From assembly GCF_003664995.1 (NCBI RefSeq), contig NZ_JFHL01000025.1, positions 26,976-90,975 on the forward strand: DNA of 64,000 bases, given 5' to 3'. Each line of letters opens with the position of its first letter. Positions within the stretch are counted from its first letter, which is position 1. The notes under the pieces were generated by a model. The model was not told where the DNA came from and did no database searches. It saw nothing but the letters and a program-made list of their open reading frames with translations. A program made the position numbers and the translations under genes. This DNA comes from Mesotoga sp. BH458_6_3_2_1 (GTDB taxonomy: Bacteria > Thermotogota > Thermotogae > Petrotogales > Kosmotogaceae). This document shows, piece after piece, positions 9,748 through 18,659 of the stretch.

Positions 9748-11053
9748 GAAAGGTCAGAGACTCCCAGCAGAACATGCAAGCAAGATCGGTCATATTGATT
9801 TGACCAAAAGCGAGTTTGTTCGCAAGATTGTGGAAGATCTAGGCCTTAACGAAGAATCAGAAGATTACTCTCAAAGAGACATGCCCATTATATCTGTTTC
9901 TAATCTTGGTAGTACATCCCTAATACCAATGATCTATGGGATTGATGGTTCTATGCAGATTATAGAGGAGAAAGGCAAATGGCCATTCAAGAGATACGCT
10001 TTCATAAAAACCGCAATGCTTCGTATCGATTTTAGAAGTCTCGAGAAGATTGATAAAAACTACCCAAACCCATTTGAACTTGAGAGCTTAATGAAGAAAT
10101 CTGCGATTTATCACTATACAGCTTTCCCTTTGCGAAACATTTCTTATGAAGGGCTGAATATCTATGATGCCATTAGATCAATTGTATTTAAATCACTAAA
10201 GCAAACCCTAGAAGAAGAAGTTTTGGAGACCCTGAAGTGGCTCTTGTATGAGAAATGGGCAGCAACAAAGAAGCAACTCGAGTTCTTTGAATGCCCGCAC
10301 TGTCATAGTCCAAGGGCGACGCTTGAATATGATGCAGAAGTTGGTCCATGTCCTATATGTGGGAGAGAGATATTCATTACTGACTGTCTGGGATTTCATC
10401 AAGACATGAATCAAGATATTGCACGCGATTCAATTATCGGAACGTACATGATTATCCACGAAACTTTGCTCATGCTCACAGGAGTAAGGCTTCTTTGGGA
10501 TAGAAACAAATCTGTTCTGAAAGACTCCCTTTTCATTAAGGATGGTCCCCTTTCTATTAGAGCCCAGTATTCAAAGCTGGTTCAACCAATTCGACGCTTT
10601 TTGTCTCATGCAAGATCATGCGGAATAGAAGTCAATATTCTTGGCCAAGAAAAGACTGGTGCCTTTAGAGACCATTTCGATATGATTTCTCCCTGTATAG
10701 ACGCCGGCTACGCATTCATTCCTTCAAGTTCATACATCATTAGAGAAATTCAAGGTAGAAGTGAAACAGGAGCTCCTTATGGAAAGGATACAAACTATGG
10801 AGCGAAGGTCTTTTATAAGTTCAACAACTATCATAAAATGGTTCTCAATATTCCCATTGGGGACTATTTGAGTGATCCAAAAGAGAACGATTTGATAGGG
10901 TTCGAAAGAATTATGGCCACACTTCCGAGCATCATTAGTAATCGCTTTGAGGGGGCGATATATCCAATTGAACTAGCCAACGGAATAGCCTCCCTCTCAA
11001 GCTATCCATCTGCAAAAGTACTAGAGCTCTTTGCTTCTGAACTGAGGAAGTGA
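9737..11053 (+). CDS. NurA-like nuclease with zinc finger
   Basis: Probable NurA-family 5'-3' nuclease and partner of the upstream HerA-like ATPase. The motif YGIDGS near residue 66 matches the NurA metal-binding Asp-Gly-Ser signature at the start of the RNase H-like fold, and NILGQEKTG followed by DHFDMISP further on fits the later catalytic strands. A CPHC...CPIC zinc knuckle lies near 185-208, which ordinary NurA lacks. The frame extends to 9719, but the ATG at 9737 has AGAAGGTG ahead of it and is preferred. The family call rests on a short motif plus strict synteny with HerA, so it is moderately sure. Confidence 0.65.
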   Translation: MPYEKGQRLPAEHASKIGHIDLTKSEFVRKIVEDLGLNEESEDYSQRDMPIISVSNLGSTSLIPMIYGIDGSMQIIEEKGKWPFKRYAFIKTAMLRIDFRSLEKIDKNYPNPFELESLMKKSAIYHYTAFPLRNISYEGLNIYDAIRSIVFKSLKQTLEEEVLETLKWLLYEKWAATKKQLEFFECPHCHSPRATLEYDAEVGPCPICGREIFITDCLGFHQDMNQDIARDSIIGTYMIIHETLLMLTGVRLLWDRNKSVLKDSLFIKDGPLSIRAQYSKLVQPIRRFLSHARSCGIEVNILGQEKTGAFRDHFDMISPCIDAGYAFIPSSSYIIREIQGRSETGAPYGKDTNYGAKVFYKFNNYHKMVLNIPIGDYLSDPKENDLIGFERIMATLPSIISNRFEGAIYPIELANGIASLSSYPSAKVLELFASELRK

Positions 11054-11126
11054 ACCTAACAGCTCTGAGCAATTTCATCACACAGCTTGTCACGCATCAA
11101 TCTGAGCACATTGGAGGAACGACCAC

Positions 11127-12734
11127 ATGAAGATCACCCATTTCTGTTTTGAAAACTTCAAGGGATATTCCACAAGAACGAAACTCCCATTAGCTCCGAT
11201 AACTGCTATTTACGGGCAAAATAGTTCCGGAAAGAGTTCTATCATCCAAGCAATGCTGTTTCTATCACAGGCTTTTCTTAAAGAGTTTACGCAGGATTCC
11301 TTTACTGAACCATTCGAAGATTATCTCGATTTCGAGAATATTGTTTATGAGCATGATACATCACGAACTATGAAACTCGGCATTCGTGCAGAATTCGAGT
11401 ATAAGAACTACGAAGGCTTAATCGGTACCTTGAGTTCAGATCCTTTCGAAATCTATATAAATTTCGACAAGTTCACTATTTCCTCGCAAAACAGCCATCG
11501 ACGTCTCTCGTTTGAGGTATTCTACGATGAAGAGGAAACACCTCTAATAAAGGGGACATTTTTCGGCGATCATTCCGGATCTTATGGGTTCAGTCCCTCG
11601 GTAAATTTCGTTGACAAAAACTCTAAATACCTTGAAATAATTGCATCTTTCATGTGGACAAAGTGGAAAGAGTTGCTTGATAAAAACGATCTTGATTCGC
11701 CTAATAGTATTATTCGCGGATTAATGAGGGAAACTAAGAAAGACTTAGGTTTATTGGAAACACCTGGGTTTGACCCCTTAAATGTTGCAGAGGAACACTT
11801 CCTGAAGACAGTTCGATATTTCTGGCCTGTTACAACAAAGGAGATATTCGGGTTTTATGACGAGTATGAAGGAGTTGTTGATGAGCATTTATCGGATAAC
11901 GAACAATCAGAACAACAGGTAACTGAACATGCTTCAGGGGACCAATCTGCTTCAGAGGACTCTGGTTTTTTATGGACTATAAACAAGTTCTGTTTTGGCG
12001 AGTCATTTAGCCCTTACTCCAAATTAACACCAGACACGATAGTTCACAATCTTTTTGATAAGTTGCGATATTTCTCGAGAGAACAAATGCGTGTCATCGG
12101 ACCGTTTAGAAGAGTTCTGGATAGAACCCCAAGCAGGCAGCGTTCTTCTGAGGATTATGTCGGATTGGATGGATCAGATGCATTCGCAATTTTAGAATCA
12201 AACCCTGTCCTGGCAAAAAGCGTTCAAAGTGCTTTGGAAGATCTCGACATTCCATACGACATCGCTATCATACCTGGTGATCAAAACAAACGCTTCTTCT
12301 TCGTATCTCTTGAGCAAAGCCGAACAAAACTCAGTACCACGTTCAAAGATGTGGGTGTGGGCATAAGCCAGGTGGTTCCCATTATTGTTCAATTATCTAT
12401 TGGGAAAAACACTGCGGTCGTGCTGCAGCAACCGGAGCTCCATCTTCATCCAAGACTGCAAGGCAATCTTGCCGAGTATATTGGTAAAAGAGTCCTGGAT
12501 CAGAGCAAAGCGGTTGAAAGAGTCATTGTAGAAACACATAGTGAAAGCATGGCTTTAAGGTGGCGCAAACTCGTTCGCAAGGGGAGGATTTCGAAGGATA
12601 TGATCACATTCCTATATGTTGAACGAGTAGGAAATAGATCTACCATTACCGAAATTAAACTCGATGAAGAGGGTGACTTCACGAAATTATGGCCAGAAGG
12701 CTTCTTCGAAGAGAGACTAGAGGAGTTACTGTAA
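11127..12734 (+). CDS. AAA ATPase of the DUF3696/OLD-like group
   Basis: ABC-type/SMC-like ATPase. N-terminal NFKGYS, then Walker A YGQNSSGKSS near residue 29-38; signature-like DVGVGISQVVP near 408; Walker B QQPELHLHP near 434; and a short C-terminal GFFEERLEEL typical of DUF3696. Residues 250-275 form a low-complexity acidic/Gln-rich insert. ATG follows GGAGG at 11113. It lies 73 bases after the NurA-like gene and its stop overlaps the next start (TAATG). ATPases of this group recur in defence loci beside an effector; the adjacent unknown gene is the natural candidate (inference). Confidence 0.8.
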   Translation: MKITHFCFENFKGYSTRTKLPLAPITAIYGQNSSGKSSIIQAMLFLSQAFLKEFTQDSFTEPFEDYLDFENIVYEHDTSRTMKLGIRAEFEYKNYEGLIGTLSSDPFEIYINFDKFTISSQNSHRRLSFEVFYDEEETPLIKGTFFGDHSGSYGFSPSVNFVDKNSKYLEIIASFMWTKWKELLDKNDLDSPNSIIRGLMRETKKDLGLLETPGFDPLNVAEEHFLKTVRYFWPVTTKEIFGFYDEYEGVVDEHLSDNEQSEQQVTEHASGDQSASEDSGFLWTINKFCFGESFSPYSKLTPDTIVHNLFDKLRYFSREQMRVIGPFRRVLDRTPSRQRSSEDYVGLDGSDAFAILESNPVLAKSVQSALEDLDIPYDIAIIPGDQNKRFFFVSLEQSRTKLSTTFKDVGVGISQVVPIIVQLSIGKNTAVVLQQPELHLHPRLQGNLAEYIGKRVLDQSKAVERVIVETHSESMALRWRKLVRKGRISKDMITFLYVERVGNRSTITEIKLDEEGDFTKLWPEGFFEERLEELL

Positions 12735-13777
12735 TGATTAACCTTAGCATAGATGAGTTCTTTTGGCCATTTGTGAGGCTTTCAACTGATGTAGCGAACA
12801 TAGAGAAAAATCCCGAGAAACTCTACATGTTGCTTGTGGATATGATAAGAAACAGTTGTCCAATGGAGAGAAGTAAATTGGCTATTCTTGCGGACGAAAT
12901 CAGGAGACTTCACAAGGAATCAAAGGCTAGAAAAGATGTTAAGAAAGTGGCCTTTTACGAAAAGATTCTGGGATTTCTTGACGGACTGAGAAACACGGGG
13001 CTAGTCTATGACTCGCTGCACTTGACATCACTCGACATGAATGAAATAAGCAACGACAGACACAACTCCTTGAAGTACTATCATGTTCAATGGGACATAA
13101 CGAATCATGCAGATGTAGTCGGCAACAAACGGCTTTGGACCCAAATCGAGCGTGCAGTTACAAATACAGACAAAATTGCCGTGGTGGACAGATACATCAA
13201 TCTTGCGATTCTTGACAAAGCTTGGGATTCTAAGAAAAAGAATGCGAATTGCTTTGATACGCTTGAATGGCTGTCCAAGAATCTCAAAGTCGACAAAGCC
13301 TCAAATCCAAATGATCCCATGATATTCATAATTGCTACTTTTCCTGGCACCTCAGAAGATAGAAATAAACTCCAAGAACTTCTGAGAGACTTGGACAAGA
13401 AAGTAGTATCTTTCAGAAATGATTTTGATTTCCCTGTCTCTATACTTATCCCAACAAGTACTTTCGAAAGCAAAGAGTACTTGCATCTTCACGAACGATT
13501 CCTGATAACTACGCAAGTGATAATGAAATCGGATGGAGGCTTCGGTCTTACAAATACATCCGAAACAACATTGCTAGTTTGGAACTCCCAAAGGGTAATC
13601 AACTTGTTAAGACATCTTGAGGAGCTCAATGATGGGCTTCACGGGAAGCGCACCTTGAAAGTAGCTGTGTTTTCTCCTGATGAGAAGAAATGGCATCTTG
13701 AAAGCAAATTGCCTGACTCATTCAAGGAACTAGTTTGTACAGCCAAAAACAGATGTTACTCGCGACAGAGTAGGTAA
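12734..13777 (+). CDS. Hypothetical protein coupled to DUF3696 ATPase
   Basis: Unrecognised 347-residue protein. The frame opens at 12689, but ATG 12734 shares its first base with the stop of the ATPase gene (TAATG), so translational coupling picks this start. Visible features: a basic N-terminal helical region near residues 55-80, and a C-terminal HLHERFLIT...SDGGFGLTN segment near 250-275 that loosely resembles the second half of a phospholipase-D-like active site (HxR/K plus a glycine turn) but without a clear HKD motif. As last gene of the operon and partner of the ATPase it could be the effector; that is inference only. Confidence 0.7.
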   Translation: MINLSIDEFFWPFVRLSTDVANIEKNPEKLYMLLVDMIRNSCPMERSKLAILADEIRRLHKESKARKDVKKVAFYEKILGFLDGLRNTGLVYDSLHLTSLDMNEISNDRHNSLKYYHVQWDITNHADVVGNKRLWTQIERAVTNTDKIAVVDRYINLAILDKAWDSKKKNANCFDTLEWLSKNLKVDKASNPNDPMIFIIATFPGTSEDRNKLQELLRDLDKKVVSFRNDFDFPVSILIPTSTFESKEYLHLHERFLITTQVIMKSDGGFGLTNTSETTLLVWNSQRVINLLRHLEELNDGLHGKRTLKVAVFSPDEKKWHLESKLPDSFKELVCTAKNRCYSRQSR

Positions 13778-14131
13778 TCGTTTATTGTTGCATATTCAAT
13801 TCGTTGCAAACAATCAGCTATTGATTGAGCGGTTGCTGTTTGCCAAGAAAACTAGCCTATCATTCATGCGAAATGGCAAATACAGAAATAGGAATCTCGT
13901 TCATTATATACGCTGTTATAGTGTTATCTTGAACCTCAATTTCTACTTAGTAAGAGATGATTAACCATTTTGCATGACAGGAAAAACACCTAAACAAGAG
14001 CAACTCTACTTGAAACTAGTTCTCTCAAGAAAGGATCAACTCTAATATGAAGCACCCCTACATTGAGATTGCTGAGCAAACAATCTGGTGCCATTCTCTT
14101 ATAACCAACTGAAATAAAGTTTAGCTCTTGC
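13778..14131. other. Intergenic, end of defence operon
   Basis: About 350 AT-rich bases between the plus-strand operon and a convergent minus-strand gene. I see no open frame of note and no convincing hairpin with a T-run, although a terminator would be expected here. Confidence 0.5.
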
Positions 14132-14782
14132 CTAAATAATAACTCTCGACCTGAGTTCAATGAATCTGAAGTGTTTAATATTCGGCAAATAGTCGTCGCC
14201 AAGAACCCTTTCACTGATCTTGTACAAAAGAGCGGGCGGTATCTTTGCATTGTCCTTATCTGAAGTTGTTTTCCTGCGAATAGCTTCAACTAAAACTGGA
14301 TTGAAGTATTGCAGTATTTCCCTGAAACAGATGTATCTTTCGATTAGATCAAGATTAAACGCTTTGTCATACTCTTCTTCTTCTGCAGCAAAAGCTTCAA
14401 GACTGGGAAGCCTGTCATCGTAGTGCCAATGATCGTCGCTTCCCATGTAGAAGTCCCAATCATAGTCCAGCATTTTTTCTCTCTCAGTCCTTCTTCTCCT
14501 CATAGTCTCTATGTAATCATACCCATCGCGGATTTTTTCCAGAAGCGACTCTGCCTTTCTTCCAAGCATCTTTGGCAATTTACAAATCTTTGATAGCAAA
14601 GGACTCTCTTTATCAGCTAACCCTCCGAGAAAGAAATAGCCTCTCAGATCTTTAATAATCGTGAGTGTGACATTCTCATACAACAATGATAATTTGTGGA
14701 TCAACACAACGTCCACAAAAGGGCCTTTGAAACAAACGGGATACTCTTTTTCGTCCATCGGGATAAATTCATGAATATCCAA
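14132..14782 (-). CDS. Hypothetical protein
   Basis: Unrecognised protein of about 216 residues, rich in charged residues, with an acidic His/Asp/Tyr/Trp stretch (DYDWDFYMGSDDHWHYDD) in the middle. No signal peptide or membrane segment. The longest frame begins at a GTG at 14794, but that codon is nearly on top of the AAGGAGG site; the TTG at 14782 has an 11-base spacing and is the better start. It is convergent with the defence operon and alone on its strand. Coding character (few rare stops nearby, good ribosome site) supports a real gene; function unknown. Confidence 0.65.
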   Translation of the reverse strand: MDIHEFIPMDEKEYPVCFKGPFVDVVLIHKLSLLYENVTLTIIKDLRGYFFLGGLADKESPLLSKICKLPKMLGRKAESLLEKIRDGYDYIETMRRRRTEREKMLDYDWDFYMGSDDHWHYDDRLPSLEAFAAEEEEYDKAFNLDLIERYICFREILQYFNPVLVEAIRRKTTSDKDNAKIPPALLYKISERVLGDDYLPNIKHFRFIELRSRVII

Positions 14783-15433
14783 CCTTGGGGCCACCTCCTT
14801 TCTTCATGATGTGCGTACCTGAATTAACCCATATACATTAATTCTATATTATTATGCAGAACCATGTTTGTCCCTAGCAATGAGAGCCTCTATGTTCTGC
14901 ATCTAATCAGAACTGGGCGTGATATAATCATGTTCCGTGGTATGTCAATACAATCTCCCAAGCCCAAATCAGGTGCTCTGCAAAAGTCAAACCAGATTGA
15001 CTGAACAACAAGCCCCAATAATAGAAGAACTGATACTCGGAAGTAAAACTTATCTCGAGGACAACTCGTTTTCGACAAGCCATCAGTCAGTAAATGTTTA
15101 CGTGAAGCCTGAAAAACGGTACGAGGTAAGAAGCGAAGATAATGCCATCGACGTACAGATTCACGAATAGCACTGCAACTTAACTAGAATCACAATAGGA
15201 CTGGATCCTATTTGTTTCTTAGAGATCTACTGCGTGCTGTGTACATTAATGATACTCCATGTTGAGAATTTCTGTTTCTTGTCTTGTCTGATAGTCTTTG
15301 TCTGAATTCTCTGTTGCCAATGAAAGTCTCTCTTTTAATCAACTGAACTTTGGCAACAAGTAGTTCTTTGATTTCTGATCAGACTTCGGTTCTTGCACTG
15401 TTTTTCCATTAATGCTTCTACAAAGATGGTCCG
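14783..15433. other. Intergenic with gene remnant
   Basis: About 650 bases without an intact gene. It holds the decayed LRR-gene 3' end at 14873-14973 (separate entry); the rest shows nothing I can identify. Confidence 0.5.
14873..14973 (-). pseudogene. Remnant of LRR lipoprotein 3' end
   Basis: About 100 bases align by eye with 18681-18782, the last codons of the LRR lipoprotein gene, in the same minus orientation. The shared reading gives a GLGD.VD...NM segment matching the LRR protein C-terminus, after which a frameshift and base changes break it. Nothing similar to the repeats themselves precedes it, so only the tail survives. It marks a former second copy of this gene family about 3.7 kb away from the intact one. 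Confidence 0.75.
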
Positions 15434-16285
15434 TTATCCCTTCTCCAATCTCCACTTCTTATAGTCTTCAAACTCTTCAGAAAATCTACCGAAAGGATCG
15501 TTTTCTCTATCAATAGAACAAAAATAACACTGAAGCCTGTATTCTCTTCCGATAGTCCAAGTCTCAAACAAATCAACACCACTGCAAAAAAATCTCTCGA
15601 GAAAGTCGAGTGGTTCATCGAACTTACTGCCAAAATGAATTCTCGCTAGGTTGTTGATATACAAGCAGCTAGTCATAGAATGGGGGCTAATATCATATTC
15701 ATCAAACATCTGGTCAAAATACCTTCTGAATCTGTTAAGGGTATTATCCGGCCAGTATCCTCTATACTTAAAATTTTCCTTCATACCGACATCCAAAGTT
15801 CTACAATCTTCCTTGTAAATCTGCGGATCGGAATATTCTTTGATCTGAATGAGTTTGAGAAGGATTTCAAAGTATATGTCAAATCCTATTCCCGCTAGCA
15901 CATGATCCCCTTCCCGGGAAAGACATTTGCATAACCTCTCCAAAGCAGCAGCAGACCATTCTAGATCCAACAAGATGTTTTCAAAAGTAAGCTCGCTGAG
16001 CACACTTGCCAAAACGCACGTTCTGAAGGAGTTTGGAAGAAAACTGAACCTCCTGAAATCCGGGGACTTAGTTGTAATCTGTTCGCGAAATTCATCCGGA
16101 TTTATAAGAAAACCAGTGTAGGATTTGTCAAGATTCTCGATGAATTTTCCGTATTCTTTAGCAATTTTCGCTTTAGCGTCCTCGTAGTCTTTACTTCCTT
16201 CTTTTGCATCAAAGGGGTTCTTGTGATGCTTGTCTCCAAACCACATTTTCATGTCAGCTACACCAACCCAATATGTTTTATACAT
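15434..16285 (-). CDS. Hypothetical protein
   Basis: Unrecognised soluble protein of 283 residues. Mostly helical in appearance, rich in aromatic and acidic residues, with scattered cysteines (CVLAS, CKC, CRTL, CYFCS) that do not form an obvious metal site. ATG at 16285 lacks a strong ribosome site; an AT-rich stretch immediately upstream may hold the promoter, so a short or leaderless transcript is possible. Divergent from the 488-residue plus-strand gene, with about 50 bases between starts, so the two may share a control region. Confidence 0.65.
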   Translation of the reverse strand: MYKTYWVGVADMKMWFGDKHHKNPFDAKEGSKDYEDAKAKIAKEYGKFIENLDKSYTGFLINPDEFREQITTKSPDFRRFSFLPNSFRTCVLASVLSELTFENILLDLEWSAAALERLCKCLSREGDHVLAGIGFDIYFEILLKLIQIKEYSDPQIYKEDCRTLDVGMKENFKYRGYWPDNTLNRFRRYFDQMFDEYDISPHSMTSCLYINNLARIHFGSKFDEPLDFLERFFCSGVDLFETWTIGREYRLQCYFCSIDRENDPFGRFSEEFEDYKKWRLEKG

Positions 16286-16336
16286 AATGTTATCATATTA
16301 AGGATGTATTAAAAAACATGTGCTGCGGGAGTATCG

Positions 16337-17803
16337 ATGATGAAAAGAGATTTTTTTAACAGACTTGCTGATCTATTGGAAGATCTCCTCAACCGTTCTA
16401 CGGATTTAGATAATGAGATTTCAGATGAGATGCTGGATAGGGTGTTTTCAAATGTGATCTACGAGTTATACAACACAGTTAACCTGACTCATGTCCAACG
16501 CCTTAGAAATGAAATCATCAACAATCCTTATATGGACAGGACTCTTGATGATGAGTTGCTTTCTGACATTACTCGTGTAAGAGCTCTTATCGCTTCAGTA
16601 ATCAGAAGACTGCTAGTTGACATCATTGGTGATGGATTGCCTTACGACATTCAAATCGAAAGTGTGCTCGATGCGCTCATCGCCGAATTTTATTTATCCT
16701 ACACATCGAGCCGACCATCATATCAACTAACAACTCCTTCTCGGTGGGCAGAACTCAACTCAAGGGATTCGTCCACTAACAATACAACTTACACTGGCTA
16801 TAAGCTTCTTGAATACTGTTTCGGTGACTCCAGTTCTTTGGAGATTCTGAACATTCTCTGGGACCAGTTAATGCAAGATAAAGCTCTTGAAAACTCTGAT
16901 TCATCCGTGTATAAGAACGCAAAAGAAGTGTACGGTGATTTTGATGCGGACGTTGCAAGCTTTGTTGAAGCCCTGCTTGGAGAAGAGAGTGTAAGTTTGC
17001 TGAACAAATACGCAAAAATGATTTTTGGCGAAGAGAGTATTGACAATGTAGCAATTGGGAAGAGTGCACTGGCTATGCTTGGTGCAACGAGAACTGATGA
17101 AAGCAAATACAGTATAAGCTCTCGTTCACTGAAAACTATACTGGTAATTCTACCCGCGTTCATGAGCACACTAAAGACAAACCTAGAACTCACAAGCCTT
17201 AAGCCAGTAGTAAGCGTATTACAGGCCGAGAAAGAGAACATTCAGAAATCGGCAAATCAGGAAGCAAACAAAATCCGGTTGCAGCTTGACGAGCTTAGCG
17301 GGCAGCTTCTAAAGGAAAAGCAAAAGATCAACAGACTTAGAAACAGAAACACCGATTTGGAAACTTTCAAAGATGCGCGTAGCACACTTATGAACACCCT
17401 GGATGCTCTCGAACGCGAAAGAGAAGAACTGACTAGAAGTCTTCAATTCAAAGAAGATATACTCAAGCTCACTAGTGATGAATTGTTGAAGTTGAAAGAA
17501 ACTATGAGCAAAAACCTCAGAGAATTCGTCTTTTCCCGCCCTGTATATGTAAACTATTTCGGCGCAGAAAAAGAGCTACATACTGCATTGCTAAGATACA
17601 ATGTGATAGTCGAGATCTATAGCCCTTTTGAACCCCCTTCCACGAACTTGAAGAGATCCGATGTAACCATTCTCAATACACAGAGGGCGAGTCATGCAGT
17701 CTACTATTGGTTGAAAAGCCGCATAAATGATCTCGTATTGGTGAATAACAGTAACCCCTATCTAATAAAATCGGAGATCTGCAGAGTAATGGGTATTTCT
17801 TGA
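16337..17803 (+). CDS. Coiled-coil protein with DUF2325-like C-terminus
   Basis: 488-residue protein. N-terminal 290 residues are helical without a recognised domain; residues about 295-400 form a strong coiled coil (repeating Glu/Lys/Leu/Arg); the last 90 residues (VYVNYFGAEKE... DVTILNTQRASHAVYYWLKSR...) resemble DUF2325, a small Rossmann-like domain with a conserved T-x-x-x-SH element. ATG 16337 follows GGGAG. Its stop lies 8 bases from the stop of the convergent TPR gene. Function unknown; DUF2325 assignment is by eye. Confidence 0.7.
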   Translation: MMKRDFFNRLADLLEDLLNRSTDLDNEISDEMLDRVFSNVIYELYNTVNLTHVQRLRNEIINNPYMDRTLDDELLSDITRVRALIASVIRRLLVDIIGDGLPYDIQIESVLDALIAEFYLSYTSSRPSYQLTTPSRWAELNSRDSSTNNTTYTGYKLLEYCFGDSSSLEILNILWDQLMQDKALENSDSSVYKNAKEVYGDFDADVASFVEALLGEESVSLLNKYAKMIFGEESIDNVAIGKSALAMLGATRTDESKYSISSRSLKTILVILPAFMSTLKTNLELTSLKPVVSVLQAEKENIQKSANQEANKIRLQLDELSGQLLKEKQKINRLRNRNTDLETFKDARSTLMNTLDALEREREELTRSLQFKEDILKLTSDELLKLKETMSKNLREFVFSRPVYVNYFGAEKELHTALLRYNVIVEIYSPFEPPSTNLKRSDVTILNTQRASHAVYYWLKSRINDLVLVNNSNPYLIKSEICRVMGIS

Positions 17804-17811
17804 CCCAATAA

Positions 17812-18429
17812 TTACCACGTCCCTATAAAAGGATATCCCCATAATGGATCGTTTTCAGCTATGGAGAAATCATCGCCAAGAGTCTTTTCAAAGAGCTGAT
17901 CAATACACTTCTGAGACAAATCTCTATTGCCCTGTCTTGTATAAACATATGCAAGATCTATGTAAGCCCATTGCAAATTGGGATATAGTGAAATCGCCTT
18001 TTCTAGGTCTCTTGCTGCCTTTTCATATTCGAGCAGCATTATATACACGTTTCCGCGAGCAAAATACGCTAGAGCAAATGTGTCGTTTATCTGTATGGCT
18101 CTTGTGAAGTCTTGAACCGCATAATCGAGATTGTCCATCATGTAGTCGACTCCCCTAACATAGTAGTGCAATTCATTTAGAGGATCTAACTTCAATGAGC
18201 TTCCGCGTATTGCATCAACTCTAGTTACTTCTTGGGCCGAAGAAATTGAACGCCTAAGTTTCTCTTTTGACTCCTTGGAATCAGGCAACGTGAAGTCAGC
18301 TGATTTTTTAGCTAGTACTTCTGAGAGTATTCTTTCCATCTTTTCTGGTTCCAGGCCCATTTCATCTTCTTCTCTGCTCTTAGTACCCTTACCGAGAATT
18401 CTTTCTAGTAGCACGCGCTTTCCATTCAA
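17812..18429 (-). CDS. TPR-repeat protein
   Basis: 205-residue protein. About residues 85-190 contain three tetratricopeptide-like helix pairs with the usual A..Y..RG..Y / A..D...A....P pattern (YAVQDFTRAIQIN, YEKAARDLEKAISLYP and neighbours), so it probably binds proteins. The N-terminal third is charged and helical. TTG start at 18429 with AGGAGG 8 bases upstream. No signal peptide. No operon partner; it converges on the coiled-coil/DUF2325-like gene. Confidence 0.75.
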   Translation of the reverse strand: MNGKRVLLERILGKGTKSREEDEMGLEPEKMERILSEVLAKKSADFTLPDSKESKEKLRRSISSAQEVTRVDAIRGSSLKLDPLNELHYYVRGVDYMMDNLDYAVQDFTRAIQINDTFALAYFARGNVYIMLLEYEKAARDLEKAISLYPNLQWAYIDLAYVYTRQGNRDLSQKCIDQLFEKTLGDDFSIAENDPLWGYPFIGTW

Positions 18430-18659
18430 GATGTTTTCCTCCTATCAACACAAACATTGTCTTGTTAACGAGCCTGATTTCTTTCTTGCTGATGAGCACT
18501 AACGAGATCTAAATTTCCACGGATAGTTGCGTCAAGAAAGTGCTAGGGCTTTCTTCCGGCACATTCCACTAGTTTTCTGGTCTCTTACCAAGAAAAAGAG
18601 TTCCTCACCTTCATTTATTATAGGCATAATCCGGTGGCAGAATTATCCTTCTTTGCTAT

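Noticed and set aside
14783..14794. GTG at 14794 as start of the minus-strand hypothetical gene
   Set aside because: It is nearly on top of the AAGGAGG site; the TTG at 14782 is spaced correctly.
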